Assembly: GCF_028888695.1 (NCBI RefSeq)
Contig: NZ_PNFF01000001.1
Location: forward strand, 1,497,501 to 1,561,500
DNA length: 64,000 bases
DNA from: Bacillus methanolicus
GTDB lineage: Bacteria > Bacillota > Bacilli > Bacillales > Cytobacillaceae
Direction of reading: 5' to 3'
Within the stretch, counting starts at the first letter, position 1; each line of letters begins with the position of its first letter. The notes under the pieces are model-generated. The model was not told the origin of the DNA. It did not search any database and saw nothing but the letters and a program-made list of their open reading frames with translations. Position numbers and translations under genes: made by a program. This document shows, piece by piece, positions 53,378 through 62,596 of the stretch.

Positions 53378-53414
53378 CCATCATACTATATCTATGAAAA
53401 ACGCGGAATCGATG

Positions 53415-54206
53415 TTAATGATTTCGATATCTGTATTGTTGGACGAGGAAACTGATAACGGCAATTTTTTCTTCCTTTGTTGCCAGGTGATGAAATGAAA
53501 TAATCGGTGTGTTTGGATCTCTGAAATATTTTCCCCATTCAAGCGGCATCCAGCCTTTTTTATATTCACAAACAGCTTTCCCTGCTTGGTTATAAAAATT
53601 TATCTCCTCGTTCAATTCCGAATGAATCGAACAGAACATTTTTTTCCTATCTCCTAAAGCAAATTCGCCTTTCTTTCGATTCTTTCTTAAATACAGACCT
53701 AATAATTCATCGTTTTCATAGATCTTAATGTATCTGTCTTTCCCGCTTCCAACATGTATGCGTGCCGCTAATTCTCCTTTTTCATTATACAAACCGTACA
53801 TGCCTGAAAACAGCCTGTCCATAAAATATGGCAAAAACCATCTCCATTGCCAAAACCGCAAATCTTTCACTTCTCCTAATAATTTGCCGCTCGGGGCATA
53901 CAGTAACATTCTCAAAGATGGGGCGGGCAAATAAGCTATCAGCATATGATTTGTTTCAAAAAGCGTTTCAGTTATGTTTGATTCCGGAGAAATTTCCACA
54001 GCTTCTTGAAATCTTTTCTTCACAATTAAATAATTTTGATAGCAAAAAAAGCTATAAATCATAAATGGAAGTGTCAACACTAGTATTGGCAGATTGTGAT
54101 CAACAACGAGCCATATGATTAAAAAAACAAACGGCGGAATACAAGCTGCCAAGCTTGCATTCAATGATACTTCAGCATATTTCTTGTAATATTGTTGTAT
54201 ATCCAT
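53415..54206 (-). CDS. Membrane protein of unknown function
   Basis: 263 residues from ATG 54206 behind AAGGGAG. Two adjacent membrane helices (about 18-60: CIPPFVFLIIWLVVDHNLPI and the next) and a cytosolic domain of about 190 residues with Trp/Tyr-rich motifs (FWQWRWFLPYFMDRLFSGMY, GLYNEKGELAARIHVGSGKD) that resemble scramblase/LURP-like beta-barrel repeats. I do not recognise a named family. Confidence 0.7.
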   Translation of the reverse strand: MDIQQYYKKYAEVSLNASLAACIPPFVFLIIWLVVDHNLPILVLTLPFMIYSFFCYQNYLIVKKRFQEAVEISPESNITETLFETNHMLIAYLPAPSLRMLLYAPSGKLLGEVKDLRFWQWRWFLPYFMDRLFSGMYGLYNEKGELAARIHVGSGKDRYIKIYENDELLGLYLRKNRKKGEFALGDRKKMFCSIHSELNEEINFYNQAGKAVCEYKKGWMPLEWGKYFRDPNTPIISFHHLATKEEKIAVISFLVQQYRYRNH

Positions 54207-54548
54207 TAAAGATTCTCCCTTGAGCAATTCAAATAGAGGACTATTACCAGTCTATTAATCCACTGAGAAAAACATGAGAGTTGTAAAGGATTTAAATATA
54301 TTAAATTTATCAAATTTGATTGAAAAAAATTTAAGTGCAAACCTTTTATGCAGATGTAAATTGGGAGGACGAGTAAGAAGTATTCCCTTGGCGGTATTTG
54401 CTCACACGAATAAAATGAACTATTTTAATGAGGCTGACCCATTAGTGCGCCGGCTCTCGTCCGCAGTTACAAAATATTGCAGAACAATGAGACACCCCGG
54501 TACTTCGTTTTGGGTCAGCTTTTATAGGAAATGTTTAAACGAAAAGCT

Positions 54549-56258
54549 TCAACTAAAATATTTATTTGCTATTTTTTCAGCTGTTCGTGTAGCTAGAGCT
54601 TGAGTGGTCAACGTCGGATTCGGTCCTCCAATCCCGTTAAAATGAGCGCTATTGTCAGCGATATAAAGCCGTTTAACTTGAAATGCTTCACAATTACTGT
54701 CCACGACAAACCCCATTCGCATCGTGGATTCCATATGAGCAAATAAGTGTGACGGCCAATCGGTGCGGATAATCTTCTTCGCTCCGGCTTGGCGCAAAAG
54801 ATCGGCTGCAATTTTGGCCAACTGATTTCTTTTCTCTTTATCTTTTTTACTCGCTGTATACCGTATGACCGGAATTGGACCATGTTCATCTTTTACTGCA
54901 GGATCTATGGTCACCCCATTCGCTTTATGGGGCTGGTCATCGGTGAGAATCATTATGCTTAACGTGTTTTTGTAATTGTACATCCATTCTATTAATTCAC
55001 TTCCTACCACCCGTCCTTGCAGATCCCAAGGGTCTGCAGACGATGGATTCTGTACAAAATGATATCCGCTTTCGCTGAACCCAAATGTTAAGGAAGAGAA
55101 TAAGCCCGGGCTGAGTCCGGATATCTGCATACATCCTAATCCCGGATAATCTAATCGTCCACCTGATGTAGGACCAACGAACGGATTCACATTGTGTTGT
55201 CCCAATATGCGAAAAAGATCCTTTTCATCAAATACACCGGTTACCCAATCCCAATAATGGTTGGTCAATCCCCGTCCAACCCACGAATTTTGCGGGAGCT
55301 CTGAATTTAGCCATAGTCTTGGGCTTTCTATCGAACCGGCTGCCATTACAATTACTTTCGCGTATAATTCTCCTGACTCGCCTGTCCATGTATTCCTGTA
55401 CTGAACTCCAATCGCACGAATCCCTTCTTTAGGATGGTTTTCCGTCAAAATCTTGGTTGTATATGTATTAGGCCGAATTTCAACATTTTTTGTTTTTAAG
55501 GCAAGAGGAACATAACTTATGTTGGTCGACCGTTTAGCCACTTTATCAATTGTTGGTCCATGCGGACAGCCATTCACACAATGGCCGCTAAGCGTACATC
55601 CCTCCATTTTTGATAATTCATCCAGGCCGGCATTGGAATCCATTAACCGTTCATTTGGTTTCAGGATTGCATTTGGCTGTGGACGGTAACCGGGGGAAGT
55701 AGGGTTTAAAGTATTCAGCATTGACCAACCGGCTTTTTTTGCACCGTAATAAAACAATTCCTCCTTTGCAGTAGTGGGAGCGGGCCGAACCGGCAAAGTA
55801 TCTTCTACCTTTTCATAGTAAGGAATCAATTCCCTATAGGATATTGGCCAGACATCATCAATAGCCATTGAATAAGCCCGCGGCGAGTTTGCCCAGTAAT
55901 GTTGTGTAGATCCGCCAACGCCGGCCGATTGCCAAATCAGACCGTTTTTAGGGACATTCCGGTGCCAAGGCGGGCGGCGCCGATCCGCAGGTCCCCAGCG
56001 CAAACGGCCAAATTCAAAAGAATTCATCGTATGTTCATGCTTTGTATATTGTTGGCGCAAGAGATTAATATCCAAGTCTTCCTCATCGCAGCTGCTGACA
56101 GATCCGCGCTCTCGATTGGGATTGGTCCATTTTTTATTCCCATACCAAGGACCGGCTTCAAGGACGACTACTTTGATTCCTAATTCCCCCAATTCCTTGG
56201 CTGCAACAGCTCCGCCTCCACCGGCGCCAATAATGATTACATCCGCATCTAGACTCAT
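54549..56258 (-). CDS. GMC-family flavin oxidoreductase
   Basis: 569 residues. N-terminal FAD fold VIIIGAGGGGAVAAKELGEL; GVGGSTQHYWANSPR; a cysteine-rich insert CTLSGHCVNGCPHGPTID that may hold metal or disulfides; MAAGSIESPRLWLNS; and the C-terminal GMC motif SAHFNGIGGPNPTLTTQALA with the catalytic His/Asn pair. Such enzymes oxidise sugars or alcohols (gluconate, sorbose, fructose dehydrogenase type). It starts 13 bp after the small-subunit-like gene, so both act together. No signal peptide or cytochrome subunit is seen. Substrate unknown. Confidence 0.88.
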   Translation of the reverse strand: MSLDADVIIIGAGGGGAVAAKELGELGIKVVVLEAGPWYGNKKWTNPNRERGSVSSCDEEDLDINLLRQQYTKHEHTMNSFEFGRLRWGPADRRRPPWHRNVPKNGLIWQSAGVGGSTQHYWANSPRAYSMAIDDVWPISYRELIPYYEKVEDTLPVRPAPTTAKEELFYYGAKKAGWSMLNTLNPTSPGYRPQPNAILKPNERLMDSNAGLDELSKMEGCTLSGHCVNGCPHGPTIDKVAKRSTNISYVPLALKTKNVEIRPNTYTTKILTENHPKEGIRAIGVQYRNTWTGESGELYAKVIVMAAGSIESPRLWLNSELPQNSWVGRGLTNHYWDWVTGVFDEKDLFRILGQHNVNPFVGPTSGGRLDYPGLGCMQISGLSPGLFSSLTFGFSESGYHFVQNPSSADPWDLQGRVVGSELIEWMYNYKNTLSIMILTDDQPHKANGVTIDPAVKDEHGPIPVIRYTASKKDKEKRNQLAKIAADLLRQAGAKKIIRTDWPSHLFAHMESTMRMGFVVDSNCEAFQVKRLYIADNSAHFNGIGGPNPTLTTQALATRTAEKIANKYFS

Positions 56259-56270
56259 TGTTCATCACCC

Positions 56271-57008
56271 CTATTCTGAAAATTTATCAACTAAAAATCC
56301 TCGAAGCGCGCGATAACCAAATGACGGACCCGGATAATTCAGTCTCTCCCATATAAAGCGTTGTCTTTCTAACCGGTGATTCTCTGGATAAGCTAATCGT
56401 GTAGATCCAAAAGAAAACCATTCTGAATAATAGCCAAACATAACCATTTGATGGAGAGAAGTTATGACATTTTCAACCAATCCGGCATTGTTTCGAAATG
56501 GATAGGGGAGAACTTCCAGATCAACATCCATGTTTTCTAATAAATTGATGGCTGAAAACCGGTCGTCAGGTGAAAGAGCTGCAAATGGACCGCCATCCGG
56601 ATAAGTGGAAAAATCGGGAGGTATTTTCACTTTTCCGGAAACGATCAGTTGATAAGCTGCTATATCCAATATTTTTGCAGTTTGGGCAGCTATTGGGACA
56701 GTTTTCAAACCCCATTCTCCCTGCAAAGCAACATAATGATCCAATGTCCAAATGATGTATTCGTCAAGCCGCAAATCCAAAGCCCCTAAAGTTGAAGGGA
56801 TTATCGCATCCGCAAACGCCATAAAGGTAGCTTTTGTATGAGGAATGCTGACAGTTTCGGTCATTTGTACAGGCAAATTGACCGCGGTGGATGCAGTCGA
56901 AGAAGAATGCTCTACAAAAACCAAATTCGTCATCATATTCTTTATATGCTCAAAAAATTGTCCTCCTTGATGTTGGCCGGATATCGAATTTCCTTCTAGT
57001 TTCTCCAT
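56271..57008 (-). CDS. Small partner protein of the GMC oxidoreductase (gluconate dehydrogenase subunit 3-like)
   Basis: 245 residues, helical, with the motif FMAFADAIIPSTLGALDLRL near residue 65 and a central SPDDRFSAINLLENMD, as in the small subunits (gluconate 2-dehydrogenase subunit 3 family) paired with GMC flavoproteins. No Tat signal is present, unlike many such subunits, so the complex may be cytosolic or spore-located. First gene of a two-gene operon. Assignment rests on context and motif. Confidence 0.65.
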   Translation of the reverse strand: MEKLEGNSISGQHQGGQFFEHIKNMMTNLVFVEHSSSTASTAVNLPVQMTETVSIPHTKATFMAFADAIIPSTLGALDLRLDEYIIWTLDHYVALQGEWGLKTVPIAAQTAKILDIAAYQLIVSGKVKIPPDFSTYPDGGPFAALSPDDRFSAINLLENMDVDLEVLPYPFRNNAGLVENVITSLHQMVMFGYYSEWFSFGSTRLAYPENHRLERQRFIWERLNYPGPSFGYRALRGFLVDKFSE

Positions 57009-57291
57009 AATGAATCTTTCCTCCCCATTTCCAAAGGTATTTATTGACTAAACCATTCTGTTAGTTTGCAGTATCCGAATTATCAAAATTATTATTTGTT
57101 CGTTTTGCTTTTTTTATACATTGTAACAATGATGATCTTCTTTTTCGTGTAAAGCTGTACACTTCGTTTTTTTGGACAAATGCAACCGGCAGTTAAGCAG
57201 ATCGGGCCGTTTTGTTCGTATGACTAACAAAACAATTTTTTAATAAAAATTAAAAAAGCAAGACACAATAACGTCTAAAGGAGGTATTGCG

Positions 57292-57771
57292 ATGAGAGAT
57301 AAAACTTTATTACACATATCAACCGGTATGGGGATCGCAGGCTGGTCTTTATTATTTCGCAAAGGACCATTAAAAGATTGGTTTCTTGTTTATTTATTCA
57401 AAACACTTCTTTCCACCTTGACTGATTTGCCTGTAGCAAACAAAAAAATAGTAAAATACCCAGTAAGATATTTTCCAAAGGCTTTTAACACAAATATTGT
57501 ATTTGATTATGTATTATTCCCATTGTTATGTGTGGTTTATAGCCAATTTACAAATAAATGGAAACCACTGAAAACAATTTTAAGCGTTTTTATTTTAAGT
57601 GCACCGATGACAGTCATTCATTATTGGCTTGCCAAAAATACTCAACTAATAAAATACAGCAGACGTTGGAGTTGGTTTCATACTTTAACGCTTCTTACAG
57701 CGACGTTCTGGTCATCACGAGCATTCATTGCTTCGATTAGATTTTTAAACCTAAAAAGAAATGCTTTATAA
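57292..57771 (+). CDS. CBO0543-like membrane protein
   Basis: 159 residues from ATG 57292 behind AAAGGAGG. Four to five membrane helices; it begins LLHISTGMGIAGWSLLFRKG, followed by KDWFLVYLFKTLLSTLTDLP, VKYPVRYFPK and HTLTLLTATFWSSRAFI. This is the CBO0543 pattern found in many copies in Bacillaceae; role unknown. Convergent with the intron. The gap 57010-57290 has no gene. Confidence 0.75.
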   Translation: MRDKTLLHISTGMGIAGWSLLFRKGPLKDWFLVYLFKTLLSTLTDLPVANKKIVKYPVRYFPKAFNTNIVFDYVLFPLLCVVYSQFTNKWKPLKTILSVFILSAPMTVIHYWLAKNTQLIKYSRRWSWFHTLTLLTATFWSSRAFIASIRFLNLKRNAL

Positions 57772-57838
57772 TCATTGATTAACAAATCTTCATATAGATG
57801 TAACAGAGACGGAGGGCGTTTCCATGATAATAATTAAA

Positions 57839-59710
57839 ATCGAGTAGGAGGGGGTGGCTAACCCCCGACCTCTCACACCACCGTACGTACGGTTCCGTAT
57901 ACGGCGGTTCGAAAGTTTATGAAATCACAGTTGCGAGGGATTTCAAACCTTGCTCTTGCCAATATCGATTATTTAAGGCAAGATTAATGATAGGGTTGTT
58001 GGAAATTCGCCAATATCCTTTCCGGGTGTTAGCGTTTTTCCATGCTTCCTCCTCAGAAATACCGAGTTTTAACAGGTTTCGGTATTTCGTTTTGACCTTT
58101 TTCCACTCTTTCCATCGGCATGCCCTCAGCCTACGACGGATGTGTGAATCAGTTTTAATTGCGTATGTCTTGATATCTGCAATTTTAAAGTAATTCCCCC
58201 AGCCTTGTACCAATTGGTTTATCTTCTGGATTCGTTCTTCCATACTGACGCCCCAGTTCCGATTGGTTAATTTCTTTAACTTTGTTTCAAACCTTTCCTT
58301 TCTTTGCTGTGGCACGAATACCCTTATCTCATTCTGTTTCCGATAGAAACTTACTCCTAAGAATATCCGTGCACTCGGCTTTCCCACTGCGCTTTTCTCC
58401 TGATTGACCTTCAGTTTGAGCTTCTTCTCAATAAACTTAGAAATTCCTGTTTTCACTCTTTCTCCCGCTTTCATGCTTTTGACGAAGATATTGCAGTCGT
58501 CTGCGTATCTGACAAACCGAAGTCCTCTTCGTTCTAATTCCTTATCTAACTCATTCAACATGATATTGCTCAAAAGCGGACTTAACGGTCCTCCTTGCGG
58601 GGTTCCTTCTATGTTCGGCTTTACCAGGCCATTTTCCATAATCCCAGCTTGTAAATATCTTCTAATGAGTTTCAAAGTTGGTTTGTCTGTGATTGTTTTA
58701 GCGACTAAGGACATGAGTTTATCATGTTGAACCCGATCAAAAAATTTTTCTAAGTCTATATCTACCACAATGTTGTATCCATCTTCGATATATTGTCTTG
58801 CCTGCTCAATTGCTTGGTGGGCGCTTCTGTTTGGTCTGAAACCATAGCTATAGGGACTAAACTGTTTCTCAAATATGGGCGTAAGTTTTTGGACTACGGC
58901 TTGTTGGAAAATGCGGTCGGTGACGGTCGGAATGCCTAGCTTTCTTTTCCCACCGTTAGGCTTTGGAATTTCAACCCTTCTTACTGGTTTTGGTTTGTAT
59001 TTCCCTTCTCTTATGAGTTGGACAAGTTTATATCCTTCCTCCTTCAAGTAAAGGTGAGTAGCTTCTATATCTTTCCCATCGACACCGGCTGCTCCTTTGT
59101 TTTTCTTAACCCTCTTGAAGGCTTTATTCAGGTTGTCAGGGTCTAATATCCTATCAATTAAGCTTTCTTGTGATTCCATATTGTTCCCATGCTATCGAGG
59201 TTGAACAAGGAGAACTCCACGCTATATAGAGATATTCAGTTTTCCGAACCTTCTATCTTTACATAGCCATTATTGAAATGTTGGCTGTTTCTTCGTTCCC
59301 TTGTAAATAGCTCTAGCACAGTCGCTCCTTTCGTTCCGTCCTTCTTAGTCCACCAGGACTAATACTATGACTTCAGCTGACTTCTCTTGGTTCAGCTACT
59401 TATCGCTAAGTAGGTTCCTTCTAGGGGTACCAGGAGACCTCCCGGGGTAAGTCCACTCACTTTCTCCTCATATATCTGCCACATTTATTCCCATTCCATC
59501 CGGGGATATTTTGGACTTTGTTTTGTTATGCAAACTCGTCCTGAAATGAGAACCTCAAATGTGATTCGTGTACCTCAGACCAAGGATTTGCCTAGGGCTT
59601 CCTTCAGATTCCGCGTCACCGCGGACACCCTTGCCTTCGGCTAATGGTTCGCATATCCCAACGCCCATAGCGGACTTTCACCGCCTAGTTAGTGGACATG
59701 CCCGGCGCAC
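57839..59710 (-). mobile_element. Class C group II intron, complete
   Basis: On the minus strand it starts GTGCGCCGGGCATGTCC at 59710, seven bases after a terminator stem, and ends near 57839 with a domain VI hairpin GGGGGTTAGCCACCCCC followed by CCTACTCGATT. A reverse transcriptase gene lies in domain IV. The 5' RNA resembles the truncated intron at 17345-18060. The exact 3' boundary is estimated. Confidence 0.88.
57917..59179 (-). CDS. ltrA: Group II intron reverse transcriptase/maturase
   Basis: 420 residues with the RT fingers/palm: NKGAAGVDGKDIE, KRKLGIPTVTDRIFQQAVVQ, FSPYSYGFRPNRSAHQAIEQ, DIDLEKFFDRVQHDKLMSLV, EGTPQGGPLSPLLSNIMLNE and the catalytic FVRYADDCNIFV. Maturase X domain follows (NRNWGVSMEERIQKINQLVQ, LRACRWKEWKK). 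No endonuclease domain, as in class C; length and sequence closely resemble thermostable GsI-IIC of Geobacillus. Intact, so the intron may be active. Confidence 0.96.
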   Translation of the reverse strand: MESQESLIDRILDPDNLNKAFKRVKKNKGAAGVDGKDIEATHLYLKEEGYKLVQLIREGKYKPKPVRRVEIPKPNGGKRKLGIPTVTDRIFQQAVVQKLTPIFEKQFSPYSYGFRPNRSAHQAIEQARQYIEDGYNIVVDIDLEKFFDRVQHDKLMSLVAKTITDKPTLKLIRRYLQAGIMENGLVKPNIEGTPQGGPLSPLLSNIMLNELDKELERRGLRFVRYADDCNIFVKSMKAGERVKTGISKFIEKKLKLKVNQEKSAVGKPSARIFLGVSFYRKQNEIRVFVPQQRKERFETKLKKLTNRNWGVSMEERIQKINQLVQGWGNYFKIADIKTYAIKTDSHIRRRLRACRWKEWKKVKTKYRNLLKLGISEEEAWKNANTRKGYWRISNNPIINLALNNRYWQEQGLKSLATVIS

Positions 59711-59717
59711 ATACAAA

Positions 59718-59743
59718 GCCCGGCGCAGAAGCATGCACCGGGC
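59718..59743 (-). terminator. Terminator of the DUF4870 gene and intron target site
   Basis: GCCCGGTGCA-TGCTTC-TGCGCCGGGC on the minus strand, then TTTGTAT and the intron start. The stem begins 11 bp after the stop codon of the upstream gene. Confidence 0.88.
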
Positions 59744-59754
59744 ACGATTTTTAT

Positions 59755-60087
59755 TTATAAAATTCTAAATACGAACGGAATTCGGTATTCATTCCCTTCA
59801 TACGCTTTAATAGCTGCAACGATCGTAAAGACAACCGTTAAGATCCCAACAATCCATATCGTCACAAATCCAATTAAGACGAGCATAAGCAAAATACTGA
59901 TGATTGAATAAACCCCGTAAGAAATTAAAAAATTTAAATATTCCCTTCCATGGTAATCCACAAAAGATGATTCATTTTTCTTTAATAGCCAGATAATCAG
60001 CGGTCCGATAAAAGTTGTAAAAAAGCTGCTTACATAGATCGCTGCAGCCAAAAGTCTTTCCTCATTTGTCGGCATTTTTCCTTCCAT
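59755..60087 (-). CDS. DUF4870 membrane protein
   Basis: 110 residues with three to four membrane helices: LAAAIYVSSFFTTFIGPLII, then WLLKKNESSFVDYHGREYLN (the family motif with F-x-D-x-H-x-x-E) and two further helices. Function unknown. ATG 60087 has GGAGGAAGG upstream; ATG 60075 is an alternative. Confidence 0.85.
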   Translation of the reverse strand: MEGKMPTNEERLLAAAIYVSSFFTTFIGPLIIWLLKKNESSFVDYHGREYLNFLISYGVYSIISILLMLVLIGFVTIWIVGILTVVFTIVAAIKAYEGNEYRIPFVFRIL

Positions 60088-60267
60088 TTATCCTTCCTCC
60101 ATTAATAAAAAATATAAGTTCTTAACTTAATTTACGTACAGTTACTTGAAAAGTTTCGCAATTATCTTTTTCCGGCCGCATATTACGTAAACCCAATTCC
60201 CTGTTCTTGTTTTGGACAACTTGAATACATATGGATATAAACAGAATTGACAAAAGGGTGATTCACG

Positions 60268-61050
60268 ATGATGTCGAAACTGGAAGCATTTATCCTAGGA
60301 ATCATACAAGGTTTAACAGAATTTTTGCCTATCTCAAGCACCGGTCATTTATACTTAGGAAGGCATCTGTTTGGGCTTGATGAAGCAGGGCTGTTTCTTG
60401 ACACGATGCTTCATGTCGGAACATTGCTCGCAGTACTTGTTATTTACAAAAACGAATTAAAAAAAATCATAAAAAATCCCTTCGGAAAACTATCCATGCT
60501 GCTGATCATTGGAACAATTCCCGCCGTGGTTGTCGGCTTTTTATTCAGCCATTTATTTGATTCGATTTCAAAAACAGGCGTTACGGTCGGTTGGGAATTT
60601 TTATTCACAGGTTTCATTCTTTGGATTGCAGATGAAATCAACAACGGGGCAAAAAAAATGGAAAATATCAGATTAAGCGATGCTTTTTTTATTGGCTCGT
60701 TTCAGGCCTTGGCCATTTTCCCTGCCGTGTCCCGTTCCGGGTTAACAATAGCCGCAGGGTTGTTTCGAAAATTGGACCGTGAAACCGCAGCTTATTTTTC
60801 TTTTTTACTATCCATTCCGGCCATTGCGGGGGGAATCGTTCTGCAATTTGCCAAAATGGCAAGCGGCCATATTGAAGCTGTATCGTTTGGCAGCCTGCTC
60901 GTTGCAACGATAACATCAGCACTATTCGGCTATGCGGCTGTTGTCTGGATGATCGATTTTCTCAAAAAGAAATCTTTAAAAATTTTTGCAGTGTATGTGT
61001 GGATTCTCGGGTTCACTGTTCTGTTTCTTCAGTTTTTCCATATTTTTTAG
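60268..61050 (+). CDS. uppP: Undecaprenyl-diphosphatase UppP (BacA)
   Basis: 260 residues, about eight membrane helices, with the two catalytic loops of UppP: GLTEFLPISSTGHLYLG near the start and FPAVSRSGLTIAAGL about residue 155. It dephosphorylates undecaprenyl diphosphate to recycle the lipid carrier of cell wall synthesis and confers bacitracin tolerance. GGGTGA precedes ATG 60268. Own terminator downstream. Confidence 0.95.
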   Translation: MMSKLEAFILGIIQGLTEFLPISSTGHLYLGRHLFGLDEAGLFLDTMLHVGTLLAVLVIYKNELKKIIKNPFGKLSMLLIIGTIPAVVVGFLFSHLFDSISKTGVTVGWEFLFTGFILWIADEINNGAKKMENIRLSDAFFIGSFQALAIFPAVSRSGLTIAAGLFRKLDRETAAYFSFLLSIPAIAGGIVLQFAKMASGHIEAVSFGSLLVATITSALFGYAAVVWMIDFLKKKSLKIFAVYVWILGFTVLFLQFFHIF

Positions 61051-61062
61051 AAAGCAAAATGA

Positions 61063-61093
61063 TTGTTCAGGCGAATGCCTGAACAATTTTTTT
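61063..61093 (+). terminator. Terminator of uppP
   Basis: TTGTTCAGGC-GAAT-GCCTGAACAA followed by TTTTTTT. Confidence 0.92.
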
Positions 61094-61172
61094 CAAAAAA
61101 CATTCCCATCCTGTACACGAAATTGATAAAATAGAAAGAATGAAAAAATTTTGAACACAAGGAAAGGTACTC

Positions 61173-62300
61173 ATGGGAAAGCTATTATTAAAAAATGCAA
61201 TTGTTTATCCGATTTCTTCATCACCGATCAAAAACGGCGATGTTCTCATAGAAAATGGAAAAATAGCAAAAATCGGCACTAATCTTGAAACAGACAGTGA
61301 TGTGAAAATCATTGATTGCCATCAGCAATATTTGTTTCCGGGCTTTATTGATGTCCATACACATTTAGGCCTGTATGATGAGGGAACTGGCTGGGCTGGA
61401 AATGATGCCAATGAAACGATAGAAACAATGAGTCCCCATGTTCGGGCAATCGATGGAGTATATCCATTTGATCCTGCGTTTTCTGACGCTGTTAAATACG
61501 GGATCACGACCGTACATGTCATGCCCGGAAGTGCCAATGTAATCGGAGGAACAACTTCTGTTATAAAAACAGCAGGCAAAAATATTAAAAATATGGTAAT
61601 TCAAGAAACAGCCGGCTTAAAAATTGCACTTGGGGAAAATCCAAAAAGGATTCACAGTCATGGCAATAAAGAATCAATAACAAGAATGGGCATTATGGGA
61701 ATGTTGCGCGAAGCATTTCATGAAGCAAAAAAAGCGGAAGATCCAGACTCCCTTCGGATTGCCCCTCTCATTAAAGCATTAAGACGGGAAATTCCTGTCA
61801 GAATCCATGCCCACCGTGCAGATGATATCATTTCGGCTGTTAGATTTGCAGAAGAATTTAACCTGGATCTACGAATTGAACATTGTACAGAAGGACATCT
61901 TGTCGCCGAAGAGCTTGCCGGTTTAAATTTAAAGGTTTCTGTTGGACCAACATTGACCAGAAGATCGAAGGTGGAGCTGAAAAATAAAAATTGGAAAACC
62001 TACCAGGAGCTTACGAACCATGGCGTTGAAGTATCCATTACAACCGACCATCCATATACTCCCATTCAATATTTAAATATATGTGCTGCTGTCGCTGTCC
62101 GCGAAGGATTATCCGAGCAAAAAGCCCTTGAAGGAATTACGCTTACTGCTGCCCGGAACTTGCGAGTGGATGACCGTCTCGGCAGCATTGAAGAAGGAAA
62201 AGATGCAGATCTCGTATTATGGAACCACCATCCATTTCATTTTCTTGCAAAACCAAAATGGACAATGATAAATGGGAATATTGTTTATCAAGAAAGTTAA
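61173..62300 (+). CDS. Amidohydrolase (imidazolonepropionase/dihydroorotase-like)
   Basis: 375 residues. Metal ligands of subtype-I amidohydrolases: PGFIDVHTHLGLYDEG (HxH), RIHAHRADD, RIEHCTEGH and SITTDHPYTP with the last Asp; the metal-bridging Lys is not obvious. The beta-sandwich strands at both ends (GDVLIENGKIAKIG, GSIEEGKDADLVLWNHHPF) are typical. Substrate unknown, perhaps a cyclic amide or a dipeptide. AAAGGT precedes ATG 61173. Confidence 0.9.
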   Translation: MGKLLLKNAIVYPISSSPIKNGDVLIENGKIAKIGTNLETDSDVKIIDCHQQYLFPGFIDVHTHLGLYDEGTGWAGNDANETIETMSPHVRAIDGVYPFDPAFSDAVKYGITTVHVMPGSANVIGGTTSVIKTAGKNIKNMVIQETAGLKIALGENPKRIHSHGNKESITRMGIMGMLREAFHEAKKAEDPDSLRIAPLIKALRREIPVRIHAHRADDIISAVRFAEEFNLDLRIEHCTEGHLVAEELAGLNLKVSVGPTLTRRSKVELKNKNWKTYQELTNHGVEVSITTDHPYTPIQYLNICAAVAVREGLSEQKALEGITLTAARNLRVDDRLGSIEEGKDADLVLWNHHPFHFLAKPKWTMINGNIVYQES

Positions 62301-62440
62301 ATTATTGTAGAAATTTGTTAAGAAATATCCACAAAAAATTAACAAAATACCCATTTCCTTTTTGATTTTTTTTTAGTATTATACGTTCAGTAAGATGTTT
62401 TTAATTCGAAGGAAATATTTTATTAGAATAATACTTATGA

Positions 62441-62596
62441 TCTAGGGAAGGCAAATGGTGCGCCACCAGGTTACCTGGTTCTAGTGGGTTCGATTCCCAC
62501 CCCGAAATTTTTTAGCAACATTACAAAAAATTTCGAGGGTGGGCCAAATCCTCATTTGGTATGGGGTTGGACTGTCCTCATATTGGAGGGATAAAA
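62441..62596 (+). promoter_or_regulatory. Structured leader RNA before the GNAT gene (candidate riboregulator)
   Basis: A series of perfect hairpins: GGTG-CGC-CACC, ACCAGG-TTA-CCTGGT (62465-62479), a tRNA-like T-arm GTGGG-TTCGATT-CCCAC (62484-62500), a long stem 62496-62513 with 62525-62543 (CCCACCCCGAAATTTTTT and its complement), CCAAAT-CCTC-ATTTGG, and CCTC/GAGG around the GGAGGG ribosome site. The T-arm and the long stem share CCCAC and exclude each other, as in a riboswitch expression platform. No known class recognised. Confidence 0.5.

Noticed and set aside
54274-54603. 109-residue ORF opposite the GMC oxidoreductase end
   Set aside because: Overlaps the end of a clear gene antisense, lacks a good ribosome site and resembles no family.
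62441-62510. tRNA gene
   Set aside because: The T-arm is canonical, but the anticodon stem has only a three-base loop, the acceptor pairs at only about five of seven positions and no CCA or anticodon is present.
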